Shown in pieces: positions 6,416 to 11,936 of a stretch of DNA of 11,936 nucleotides (the first letter of the stretch is position 1; each line of letters opens with the position of its first letter). The stretch is from contig JASHQN010000057.1 in the NCBI GenBank assembly GCA_030039135.1, positions 1 through 11,936 of the forward strand, read 5' to 3'. A model generated the notes under the pieces. It had not been told where the DNA came from. It was given only the letters and a program-made list of their open reading frames with translations, and searched no databases. Position numbers and translations under genes: made by a program. This DNA is from Thermoplasmata archaeon (GTDB lineage Archaea > Thermoplasmatota > Thermoplasmata > Lutacidiplasmatales > UBA184).

Positions 6416-7537
6416 TCAGCGGCCCGGTAGCGGCCGCGGCCATTTGCGGCCCTTCGGCGGTCCGACGTACTCCACGTCGGGCCGGATCAGGCGGTTATCG
6501 GAGGCCTGCTCGAGGGCGTGGGCGGTCCAGCCGGCGGTTCGAGCCACCGCGAACGTGGGAGTGAAGAGGTCTCGCGAAAGCCCGACCCCTTCGAGCACGA
6601 CGGCGCTGTAGTACTCCACATTGGTGAACAGGCGCGCGTCCGGCTTCGCGCGTCGAAGCGCGTCGAGGGCCGCGCGCTCGACCTCTTCGGCGAGCGCCAG
6701 GCGATCGGGGTCCGCGACGTCCCGGGCGAGGCCATGCAGCACGAGGGCGCGCGGGTCGTCCGTCTTGTAGGCGCGGTGGCCGAAACCGTAGAGCACCTCC
6801 TTGCGCCCGAGGCGGTTGTGGATCCAATCCTGCGCGCGCGCCGGCGCACCGATCGCGTCGAGCATGTCGGAGACCCGGCTCGGCGCGCCGCCGTGGACCG
6901 GACCCTTCAGCGTGCCCAGGGCCGCGGTCGACGCGCTGACGAGGTCCGATTGCGTCGAGATCGCGACCCGCAGCGCGAACGTCGATGCGTTCATCCCGTG
7001 GTCGGCGAGGAGATCGAGGTACCCGTCGAGCGCGCGCACTCGAGCGGCTCCCGGCTCGATTCCGTTGAGCATCCACAGAAAGTTCGCCGCGTGTCCGAGG
7101 TCCGCGCGGGGTGGGACCGGAGGTAGCCCCCGGGACCGCCGGACGTAGCGCGCGAGCAGGGTGGGCGTCCTCGCGATCAGCGCGAACCCTTCCTCTCGGG
7201 TCGGGGGGTAACCGTAGCTCCCGTCGCCGATCGAGGAAAGGATGGTCCGCAACGCTTCGAGCGGAGGGAGCCCCCTCGGGAGAGCGTCGACGACCTGCTC
7301 GATCGCCGGGGTAGCCGCGCGGCGCTCCGCGAGCGCGCGCCCCACCTCGCGGGACGGGTCTGCGGACGGTGGCTCTCCCAGGACCAGAAGGTGGACGATC
7401 GATTCGTAAGGGACGCCCGGGACGATGTCCCGTACGTCGAAGCCGCGGTAGACGAGGTCCCCCGTCTCCCCTCCGACCCACGAAATCGCCGAACGTCCGA
7501 CGAGGACGTCGTCCAGGCCCTTCGACATGTACGGCAT
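6416..7537 (-). CDS. gltA: Citrate synthase (citrate/2-methylcitrate synthase family)
   Basis: This 373-residue, short archaeal/Gram-positive-type enzyme should condense oxaloacetate with acetyl-CoA (or propionyl-CoA) in the cytosol. Signatures: SKGLDDVLVG at the N-terminus, DHGMNASTF with His180, GPVHGGAPSRV with His215, GFGHRAYKTDDPRA with catalytic His254, and the C-terminal FTPTFAVARTAGWTAHALEQ. At the place of the catalytic Asp (NVDxxSG in well-studied enzymes) it reads NVEYYSA, so Glu308 replaces Asp. Citrate and methylcitrate activity cannot be separated by eye. Two ATGs are possible, 7537 and 7528; both begin just before the conserved SKGL, and further upstream the frame would cross the divergent lsm promoter. 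The 3' end lies 25 nt from the dnaK stop (convergent). Confidence 0.92.
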   Translation of the reverse strand: MPYMSKGLDDVLVGRSAISWVGGETGDLVYRGFDVRDIVPGVPYESIVHLLVLGEPPSADPSREVGRALAERRAATPAIEQVVDALPRGLPPLEALRTILSSIGDGSYGYPPTREEGFALIARTPTLLARYVRRSRGLPPVPPRADLGHAANFLWMLNGIEPGAARVRALDGYLDLLADHGMNASTFALRVAISTQSDLVSASTAALGTLKGPVHGGAPSRVSDMLDAIGAPARAQDWIHNRLGRKEVLYGFGHRAYKTDDPRALVLHGLARDVADPDRLALAEEVERAALDALRRAKPDARLFTNVEYYSAVVLEGVGLSRDLFTPTFAVARTAGWTAHALEQASDNRLIRPDVEYVGPPKGRKWPRPLPGR

Positions 7538-7598
7538 CGGGATCCGACGCGCAGTACCGGTGCGAAAGGATAGCCTCTCCTCTGACCGCCGAGAAAAG

Positions 7599-7606
7599 GC
7601 TAAAAC
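7599..7606 (+). promoter_or_regulatory. TATA-like box of the lsm-rbkR-raSEA-nadE cluster
   Basis: GCTAAAAC is centred about 26 nt upstream of the lsm ATG at 7628, suggesting a leaderless mRNA. The roughly 90-nt gap to the citrate synthase start is bidirectional. The leftward promoter is unclear: minus-strand GGCTATCC near 7568-7575 or GTTTTAGC near 7598-7605 are the candidates. Confidence 0.5.
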
Positions 7607-7612
7607 CCGGGG

Positions 7613-7628
7613 TCGGTCAATCGACCGA
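7613..7628 (+). promoter_or_regulatory. Inverted repeat at the start of lsm, candidate RbkR operator
   Basis: TCGGTC-AATC-GACCGA is a perfect 6-bp inverted repeat with a 4-bp spacer. It spans the expected transcription start and touches the lsm ATG. Because rbkR encodes a DNA-binding riboflavin kinase two genes into the cluster, autoregulation through this site is plausible. That is inference; in GC-rich DNA a 6-bp palindrome can occur by chance. Confidence 0.35.
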
Positions 7629-7870
7629 TGGTCGATGCTCCGACCCGCATCCTGGAGCGTGCGCTCCAGCAGCGGGTGACGCTGGTTCTCAAGGACTCCC
7701 GTCAGCTCTCCGGCAAGCTCCTCGGGCTCGACGAGCACATGAACCTCGTGCTCGACGATACGGAAGAGTCGACCAGCGAGATGACGAGACACCTCGGGCG
7801 GGTCGTGCTCCGGGGGTCGAACGTCGTGACCCTTCACGCTCCCGAGGGCGCCGCCGCAAAGCCGGCGTGA
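7628..7870 (+). CDS. Sm-like archaeal protein (LSm/SmAP)
   Basis: An 80-residue protein with a complete Sm fold. Sm1 runs from RVTLVLKDSRQLSGKLLGLD to EHMNLVLDD (16-44) with the RNA-contacting HMN at 37-39, and Sm2 is LGRVVLRGSNVVTL (56-69) with the Arg62-Gly63 pair. Such proteins form homoheptameric rings that bind U-rich RNA and act in RNA processing or stability. It is the first gene of a rightward cluster, with rbkR starting 4 nt after its stop. In many archaea an lsm gene sits next to ribosomal protein L37e; here the base after the stop leads straight into rbkR instead. Confidence 0.93.
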   Translation: MVDAPTRILERALQQRVTLVLKDSRQLSGKLLGLDEHMNLVLDDTEESTSEMTRHLGRVVLRGSNVVTLHAPEGAAAKPA

Positions 7871-7874
7871 GACC

Positions 7875-8579
7875 GTGCCCGAGAGCGGCCCGTCCCGCCG
7901 GAAGGATCGGCCCCGGCCGACGGGGGACACCCTTGCCGTGCTCAAGGTGCTGGCTCACGCGGGTGCGGACCACACGCCCATCCTGATCACCTCGCGCGAG
8001 CTCGGCGAGCGGATCGGCGTGAGCCAGCAGGCCGCGGACCGCTACCTCGTGGCCCTGGAGAAGCGCGGGCTGCTCACGCGCTCGATGGCCGCACGACGCC
8101 AGCGCCTGCTCCTCACCGCGGAGGGACGGGCGCTGCTGCGCGCCGAGTATCAAACGTACCGACGGCTCTTCGAGGGCCCGGCGCGGGTCTCGTTCTCAGG
8201 AACCGTGACCTCGGGGCTCGGGGAGGGGCGCTACTACCTCAGCCAGCCCGGGTACGTCGTCCAGTTCACCGAGCGTCTCGGGTACACCCCCTACCCAGGA
8301 ACCCTCAACGTACGGGTCGGTGCCCCCGCGCTCCGCAAGGCCGATCTCGTCGCCTCCTGGGCCGGCGGCCTGAGGATCGACGGATTCGAGGCGAGCGGAC
8401 GCACCTTCGGCGGCGCCACTTGCTTTCCGTCCCGCCTCAACGGCCATCCCTGCCACCTGATCCATCCGGATCGTTCCCACTACCGCGACGTCGTCGAGTT
8501 CATCGCCCGGGATTGTCTTCGCGAGGCCCTCCAGCTGAAGGACGGCGACCCGGTGGCGGCGGATATCGAGGAGCCGTGA
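7875..8579 (+). CDS. rbkR: RbkR: winged-helix regulator fused to CTP-dependent riboflavin kinase
   Basis: A 234-residue two-domain protein. Residues about 18-90 form a winged helix (ITSRELGERIGVSQQAADRY, then LEKRGLLTR and a RQRLLLTAEG wing). Residues about 105-230 are the archaeal CTP-dependent riboflavin kinase: GTVTSGLGEGRYYLSQ (109-124), YPGTLNVRV (140-148), FGGATCFPSRLNG (178-190), RSHYRDVVEFI and LREALQLKDGD. The kinase converts riboflavin to FMN using CTP. Fused forms of this architecture (RbkR) are described as repressors of riboflavin genes in archaea. The start is GTG at 7875, 4 nt after lsm; no clear ribosome site precedes it, so translation probably follows lsm. Its stop overlaps the next start as GTGA. 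No riboflavin biosynthesis or transport gene is in the window, so its targets are elsewhere or are this cluster itself. Confidence 0.93.
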   Translation: MPESGPSRRKDRPRPTGDTLAVLKVLAHAGADHTPILITSRELGERIGVSQQAADRYLVALEKRGLLTRSMAARRQRLLLTAEGRALLRAEYQTYRRLFEGPARVSFSGTVTSGLGEGRYYLSQPGYVVQFTERLGYTPYPGTLNVRVGAPALRKADLVASWAGGLRIDGFEASGRTFGGATCFPSRLNGHPCHLIHPDRSHYRDVVEFIARDCLREALQLKDGDPVAADIEEP

Positions 8580-9598
8580 CCGCACCATCGCTGGCCCGGG
8601 CGATCGCTCACGACCGCCGGCCGGACGCGGCGAGCGCGGCCGACGCGCGACGGTTCGTTCGCCAGTGGGTCGAGGCCGAGGCGATCGGCACGGAGCGGGT
8701 GCCGGCGTTCGTCCTGATCCTGAAGACGAAGGGCTGCTACTGGGCCGACGTCAAAGGCTGCTCGATGTGCGGGTACGCCAAGGACACGCTCGGACGGTCC
8801 GCCACGCCGGAGGAGCTGCGCGAGCAGACGGAGCGGGCGCTGCGGCTCTACCATGGCGAGCCGTATGTGAAGATCTACACCTCGGGGAGCTTCCTCGATG
8901 ACCGGGAGGTCGATCCGAGGAGCCGCGAGCGGCTGGTCGCTGCGTTCTCGGGCACCGCACGTCGGCTCCTCTTCGAGACCCTTCCCGAGTTCGCGACGCC
9001 CGCGACGCTCGAGCCGCTCAAGGCGGGCTTTTCCGGTGAGCTCGAGGTCGCGCTCGGTGTCGAGACCACCGACCCGGTCGTCCTCTCCCGCTTCGTCAAC
9101 AAGAACGCCGGGCCCGACGAGTACCTCGCCGCCGCGGACCGGGTCCGCGCCCTCGGTCTCCGCGCGAAGGCCTACCTTCTGCTCAAACCGCCGTACCTTA
9201 CCGAGGGCGAGGCGATCGAGGACACCGTGCGGTCGATCGGCGATGCCTCGGCCCGCGTCGACGCGCTCTCGATCAACCCTGTCCACATCCAGAATGGCAC
9301 CGTCGTGGAGCGTCTCTACCACCGGGGCCGCTACCGGACTCCGTGGCTCTGGAGCGTGGTCGAGGTGCTGGTCCGGGGCGCCGGGCACCGCGGCTCGGCG
9401 CGCCTCGTGTCGTTCCCGACCGCCGGAGGGCTGCGCCGCGGCCCCCACAATTGCGGGAAGTGCGACGCGCGCGTGCTCGCGGCGATCGAGGAGGCGTCGC
9501 TCGCTCAGCACTTCGAACCGTTGACGTCGCTCGACTGCGCGTGCCGGACCGTCTGGACGGAGTCGCGGACGCTCGAGCCGCTGGGGGTGGAGGCGTGA
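8576..9598 (+). CDS. raSEA: Archaeosine biosynthesis radical SAM enzyme RaSEA
   Basis: A 340-residue radical SAM protein. The cluster motif KTKGCYWADVKGCSMCGYAK has Cys54, Cys62 and Cys65 in a C-x7-C-x2-C spacing, which is not the classical CxxxCxxC and is typical of the RaSEA/TIGR01210 group. IYTSGSFLDD (100-109), LPEF (136-139) and GVETTD (161-166) follow, then NPVHIQNGTVVE (234-245). The C-terminus carries two Cys pairs, CGKC (293-296) and CAC (321-323), a likely metal-binding knuckle. In archaea RaSEA works with ArcS to turn preQ0-lysine at position 15 of tRNA into archaeosine. ArcS and the TGT are not in the window. The GTG start at 8576 overlaps the rbkR stop (GTGA) with GAGGAG just upstream; homology begins soon after. 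Translation is coupled on both sides. Confidence 0.88.
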   Translation: MTAPSLARAIAHDRRPDAASAADARRFVRQWVEAEAIGTERVPAFVLILKTKGCYWADVKGCSMCGYAKDTLGRSATPEELREQTERALRLYHGEPYVKIYTSGSFLDDREVDPRSRERLVAAFSGTARRLLFETLPEFATPATLEPLKAGFSGELEVALGVETTDPVVLSRFVNKNAGPDEYLAAADRVRALGLRAKAYLLLKPPYLTEGEAIEDTVRSIGDASARVDALSINPVHIQNGTVVERLYHRGRYRTPWLWSVVEVLVRGAGHRGSARLVSFPTAGGLRRGPHNCGKCDARVLAAIEEASLAQHFEPLTSLDCACRTVWTESRTLEPLGVEA

Positions 9599-10404
9599 GC
9601 GCGACCACGCCTCGCGTACCGGCGCACGCGCTCGCGACGGTCTCGCAGTTCCTGCGGGGCCATGCGCAGTCCGCGGGTGCGAACGGCATCGTCATCGGTC
9701 TTTCGGGAGGGGTCGACAGTGCGCTCACGGCCCGCATCGCGCGCGACGCCTTGGGCGCAGAGCACGTGCTCGGAGTCCTCCTGCCGGACGCGGGGTTCCC
9801 CGCCGAGCTCCTCGGGGAGACGCAGGAGTACGCCCGGAGCCTCGGGATCGAATCGGCGACCTATCCGATCGAGCCCGCCCTACGCGCGTTTCGGCAGCTG
9901 CTTTCGGGGATCGACGACCGCGTGACCCTCGGCAACGTCGCCGCACGCACGCGCATGACCGTCCTCTACGCGCTCGCGCGAGAGCGCCACCGCCTGGTCG
10001 TGGGGACGGGGAACAAATCGGAGCTCCTGCTCGGGTACTTCACGAAGTACGGCGATGGCGGCGTCGACCTCCTGCCGATCGGCGACCTGTACAAGACCGA
10101 GGTCTGGGCGCTGGCCGCACAGCTCGGCGTGCCCGCGCCGATCCGGGAGCGGCCTCCGAGCGCCGGGCTATGGGAAGGCCAGACCGACGAGGCGGAGCTC
10201 GGTCTTCCCTACTCGGCGATCGACCGGATCCTCGAGGGCCTCGAGCGCCTGCGCACGGACGAGGAGATCGCCGAGCGGACCGGCCTACCGATCGAACGGG
10301 TGCACGAGGTTGCCCTTCGCGTCGTCGCGAGTCGTCACAAGCGGCGCATGCCCCCGGTCGCCAAGGTCGGGTTCCGAACCGTCGGAATCGACTGGCGCGA
10401 ATGA
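9595..10404 (+). CDS. nadE: NH3-dependent NAD+ synthetase
   Basis: A 269-residue enzyme of the adenine-nucleotide alpha-hydrolase (PP-loop) family, amidating nicotinic acid adenine dinucleotide to NAD+ with ATP and ammonia. Motifs: GLSGGVDSALTA (35-46, P-loop), NVAARTRMTVLYALA (114-128), GTGNKSELLLGYFTKYGDGG (137-156), LLPIGDLYKTEVWALA (159-174) and PPSAGLWEGQTDEAELG (187-203). There is no N-terminal glutaminase domain, so it depends on free ammonia, like most archaeal forms. The GTG at 9595 overlaps the raSEA stop as GTGA; a purine-rich GGGGGTGGAGG lies immediately upstream. It is the last gene of the lsm-rbkR-raSEA-nadE cluster. Confidence 0.96.
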   Translation: MSATTPRVPAHALATVSQFLRGHAQSAGANGIVIGLSGGVDSALTARIARDALGAEHVLGVLLPDAGFPAELLGETQEYARSLGIESATYPIEPALRAFRQLLSGIDDRVTLGNVAARTRMTVLYALARERHRLVVGTGNKSELLLGYFTKYGDGGVDLLPIGDLYKTEVWALAAQLGVPAPIRERPPSAGLWEGQTDEAELGLPYSAIDRILEGLERLRTDEEIAERTGLPIERVHEVALRVVASRHKRRMPPVAKVGFRTVGIDWRE

Positions 10405-10443
10405 CCCCGTGCGGAACGACGACATGGCTCCAGGCCGCACGAA

Positions 10444-10451
10444 GCTTTTAG
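10444..10451 (+). promoter_or_regulatory. TATA-like box of the TPD nuclease gene
   Basis: GCTTTTAG lies in the 87-nt gap after nadE. Its centre predicts a transcription start near 10473, which is downstream of the ATG at 10465 and upstream of the ATG at 10492. It therefore favours 10492 as the start of the nuclease gene. Nothing else is evident in this gap. Confidence 0.45.
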
Positions 10452-10491
10452 TCCGCGACGTGGGATGGGCCCCCATCCACTGACCTTCCCC

Positions 10492-11376
10492 ATGGACCGG
10501 GCGACCTACCAGCGATTGTACGATACCCTCGTCACCTACGAGGACGTCCACCGCATCGCGCACACCGAGCACTTCGACGAAGAACTGCTCTTCGTGATCC
10601 ACACCCATCGGGTCACGCGCGACGCGACCCGACGCTTCTACGTGGTCAAGCGCCAGATCCCGCGGTTGGTGCACCAGTGGCGGCGCGGGCGCCCGATGCT
10701 CGACATCGCGCGGGAGTGGAAGTTCCCGCCCGTCCTGCTCGGTCAGCAGATGCTCGCGGAACTCGGGGTGCCCCGCAAGAAGGTCTGGGGGACGTTCCTC
10801 CATCCCGAGACGGCGCCGGATGCGCGGATCCGCCACGAGGTCCAGGACCTCCTCGCGGCGGACATGATCTACTCACCCCGGGGAATGGAGCTCCAGCGCG
10901 AGCGCGGCCGCCGGGGCGAGGAGCGCCTCCAACGGTGGCTCGAGAAGCACGGCATCGGCTACCGGACCGAGAAGGACCTGCGGGGAAAGTACGCGAAGAC
11001 GCCGGACGCGCTGCTGGACGAGCCGATCATCTTCTACGGGCAGAAGCTCACGTGGATCGAGTCGAAGGCGAACTTCGGCGACGACGTCGAGCTCCGCAAG
11101 AACCTTCGGCGACAGCTCGCCCCCTACACCGAGCTCTTCGGCGAGGGGGCGGTCGTCTACTGGTACGGATACGTCGATGGCGCGGAGTCGCCGAACGGCA
11201 TCCTGCTCTGGGATGGGGACACGTTCGAGTCGATCACGCCGATCGTGCCGCGTCGCGACGAGGAATCTCACGCTGCGCACCACTCGCGAGATCTCGCTCG
11301 ACGACCGCATCCGGCGACGCTTCCCGCAGGCCCAGGATCAGGGCACGGCGGGACCGCCGGCGGGACGCCTCCTTGA
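10492..11376 (+). CDS. TPD-motif (CDIN1/C15orf41-like) PD-(D/E)xK nuclease-fold protein
   Basis: A 294-residue protein. The N-terminal half (about 1-105) is helical with two helix-turn-helix-like segments (near 15-60 and 62-95, including WRRGRPMLDIAREW). The C-terminal half carries the family signature: GRRGEERLQRWL (139-150), KYAKTPDALLDEPI (166-179) with Thr-Pro-Asp at 170-172, and LTWIESKANFGDD (186-198) with Glu190-x-Lys192, then LAPYTELFGEGAVVYWYGYV. Asp172 and Glu-x-Lys form a PD-(D/E)xK-type site. Archaeal and eukaryotic members include human CDIN1, mutated in congenital dyserythropoietic anaemia type I. The biochemical role in archaea is unknown to me; DNA or RNA cleavage is inferred. 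An ATG at 10465 would add nine residues but lies too close to the TATA-like box. The tail after about residue 254 is antisense to hisS and looks non-conserved. Confidence 0.8.
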   Translation: MDRATYQRLYDTLVTYEDVHRIAHTEHFDEELLFVIHTHRVTRDATRRFYVVKRQIPRLVHQWRRGRPMLDIAREWKFPPVLLGQQMLAELGVPRKKVWGTFLHPETAPDARIRHEVQDLLAADMIYSPRGMELQRERGRRGEERLQRWLEKHGIGYRTEKDLRGKYAKTPDALLDEPIIFYGQKLTWIESKANFGDDVELRKNLRRQLAPYTELFGEGAVVYWYGYVDGAESPNGILLWDGDTFESITPIVPRRDEESHAAHHSRDLARRPHPATLPAGPGSGHGGTAGGTPP

Positions 11377-11936
11377 GCTGACGCGACATCGACCGGGCGA
11401 GCAGATCGCAGTCCGCGCTCCGGCCGGATCGGCGCAGCTCCTCGACGAGCGCGATGGCGTCGGGGAGGAGCGACGGATCGACCACGACCACGAACGTGTC
11501 GAGCGGTGGCTCCCCTTCCGGCCAGCGGCCAGCGCCCTTGAGGAGCAGCTCGAGGGTCTGGTCCCCGATCGCGAGGCCGGCCGCCGCCGTCGGCGGGCCA
11601 TCGAAGAGCTCCATCAGGTGGTCGTAGCGCCCGCCGCCGAAGACCGAGCGGCCCCCGTCGCGGCGGGCGAAGGCCTCGAAGACGGTCGACGTGTAGTACG
11701 CGAGGCCCCTCACGACGGTCGGGTCGAACACGATCCGGTCCCCGAGCCCGGCCCGATCGAGGAGGGCGAAGAGGCGCCGCAACCGGCTCGCACCCTCGGC
11801 GGCGCGCGCATCGAGCCCACGGGCGAGGAGCCCATCCAGGTAACGGTCGAGCTCGCTCGGCTTCACGCCGTCGGCGGTCGAGGCGAACAGCTCCACGAGC
11901 TGCCGGGCCCCGTCCGCACCCACGCCGATCGAGGTA
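11234..11936 (-). CDS. hisS: Histidyl-tRNA synthetase, C-terminal part
   Basis: The frame is open to the right edge, so the N-terminal part with motifs 1 and 2 lies outside; 233 residues are present. The HisRS-specific loop VRGLAYYTSTVFEAF (codons near 11669-11713, canonically RGLDYYTG), the VFGGGRYDHL segment and a motif-3 region GLAIGDQTLELLL are visible. The last roughly 90 residues form the anticodon-binding domain (DTFVVVVDPSLLPDAIALVE, then LARSMSRQLKEASRRRSRRA and ERDLASGAQREIP). It charges tRNA-His. The motif-3 position usually occupied by Arg (GxxxGxxR) reads Thr here. A HisZ regulatory paralogue is unlikely because the anticodon domain and RGLxYY loop are present. The stop at 11234 lies inside the convergent TPD gene, overlapping it by 143 bases. 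Confidence 0.92.
   Translation of the reverse strand, partial: TSIGVGADGARQLVELFASTADGVKPSELDRYLDGLLARGLDARAAEGASRLRRLFALLDRAGLGDRIVFDPTVVRGLAYYTSTVFEAFARRDGGRSVFGGGRYDHLMELFDGPPTAAAGLAIGDQTLELLLKGAGRWPEGEPPLDTFVVVVDPSLLPDAIALVEELRRSGRSADCDLLARSMSRQLKEASRRRSRRALILGLREASPDAVVERDLASGAQREIPRRDAARSA

Noticed and set aside
7538..7945. N-terminal extension of citrate synthase upstream of 7537
   Set aside because: It would run antisense to the whole lsm gene and the shared promoter region, and citrate synthase homology begins at SKGL just after 7528.
10465..10491. ATG at 10465 as the TPD gene start
   Set aside because: It lies only about 17 bases from the centre of the TATA-like box, upstream of the predicted transcription start. 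It remains possible if the promoter is elsewhere.
1..11936. CRISPR array, insertion sequence, tRNA/rRNA gene, prophage or defence island
   Set aside because: I looked for spaced direct repeats, transposase motifs, tRNA-like cloverleaf sequences and defence domains and saw none. The genes present are housekeeping types with uniform base composition.

Overview
This window is high-GC (roughly two thirds G+C by eye), gene-dense archaeal DNA. Archaeal markers include the C-terminus of a PAC2-family proteasome assembly chaperone, an Sm-like archaeal protein, a CTP-dependent riboflavin kinase fused to a winged helix (RbkR), the archaeosine radical SAM enzyme RaSEA, a TPD-motif (CDIN1-like) nuclease, and TATA-type promoters lying about 26-29 nt upstream of start codons. 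The Hsp70 resembles Thermoplasma DnaK closely as I remember that sequence, so I infer a high-GC member of the Thermoplasmatota. The exact order cannot be read from the window.

Layout. The left edge holds the 3' end of a rightward PAC2 gene (1-210), which converges on and overlaps a leftward cysteine desulfurase. That gene (sufS) is translationally coupled to an upstream M20 amidohydrolase, which has its own TATA box at the stop codon of a leftward HAD phosphatase. The HAD gene is divergent from a rightward HisN-like phosphatase. dnaK follows with the longest upstream region in the window: TATA box, inverted repeat, leader and Shine-Dalgarno. dnaK converges on a leftward citrate synthase. The short gap in front of citrate synthase also drives a rightward, tightly packed cluster: lsm, rbkR, raSEA, nadE. 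A separate promoter precedes the TPD-family nuclease gene, which converges on and overlaps the 3' part of a leftward hisS that runs off the right edge.

How the genes fit together. Most are housekeeping: sulfur mobilisation, NAD and FMN synthesis, central carbon entry, protein folding, tRNA modification and tRNA charging. The most notable points are the lsm-rbkR-raSEA-nadE cluster with a palindrome right at its promoter (candidate RbkR operator), an archaeal homologue of the human anaemia gene CDIN1, a C-terminal HbYX-type tripeptide on the PAC2 protein, a palindrome between the dnaK TATA box and its expected transcription start, a Glu at the catalytic Asp position of citrate synthase, and antisense-overlapping gene ends at both edges. 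I see no mobile element, CRISPR array, tRNA, rRNA or defence system. No stretch over 300 bases lacks a gene; the longest gap is about 140 bases, before dnaK.
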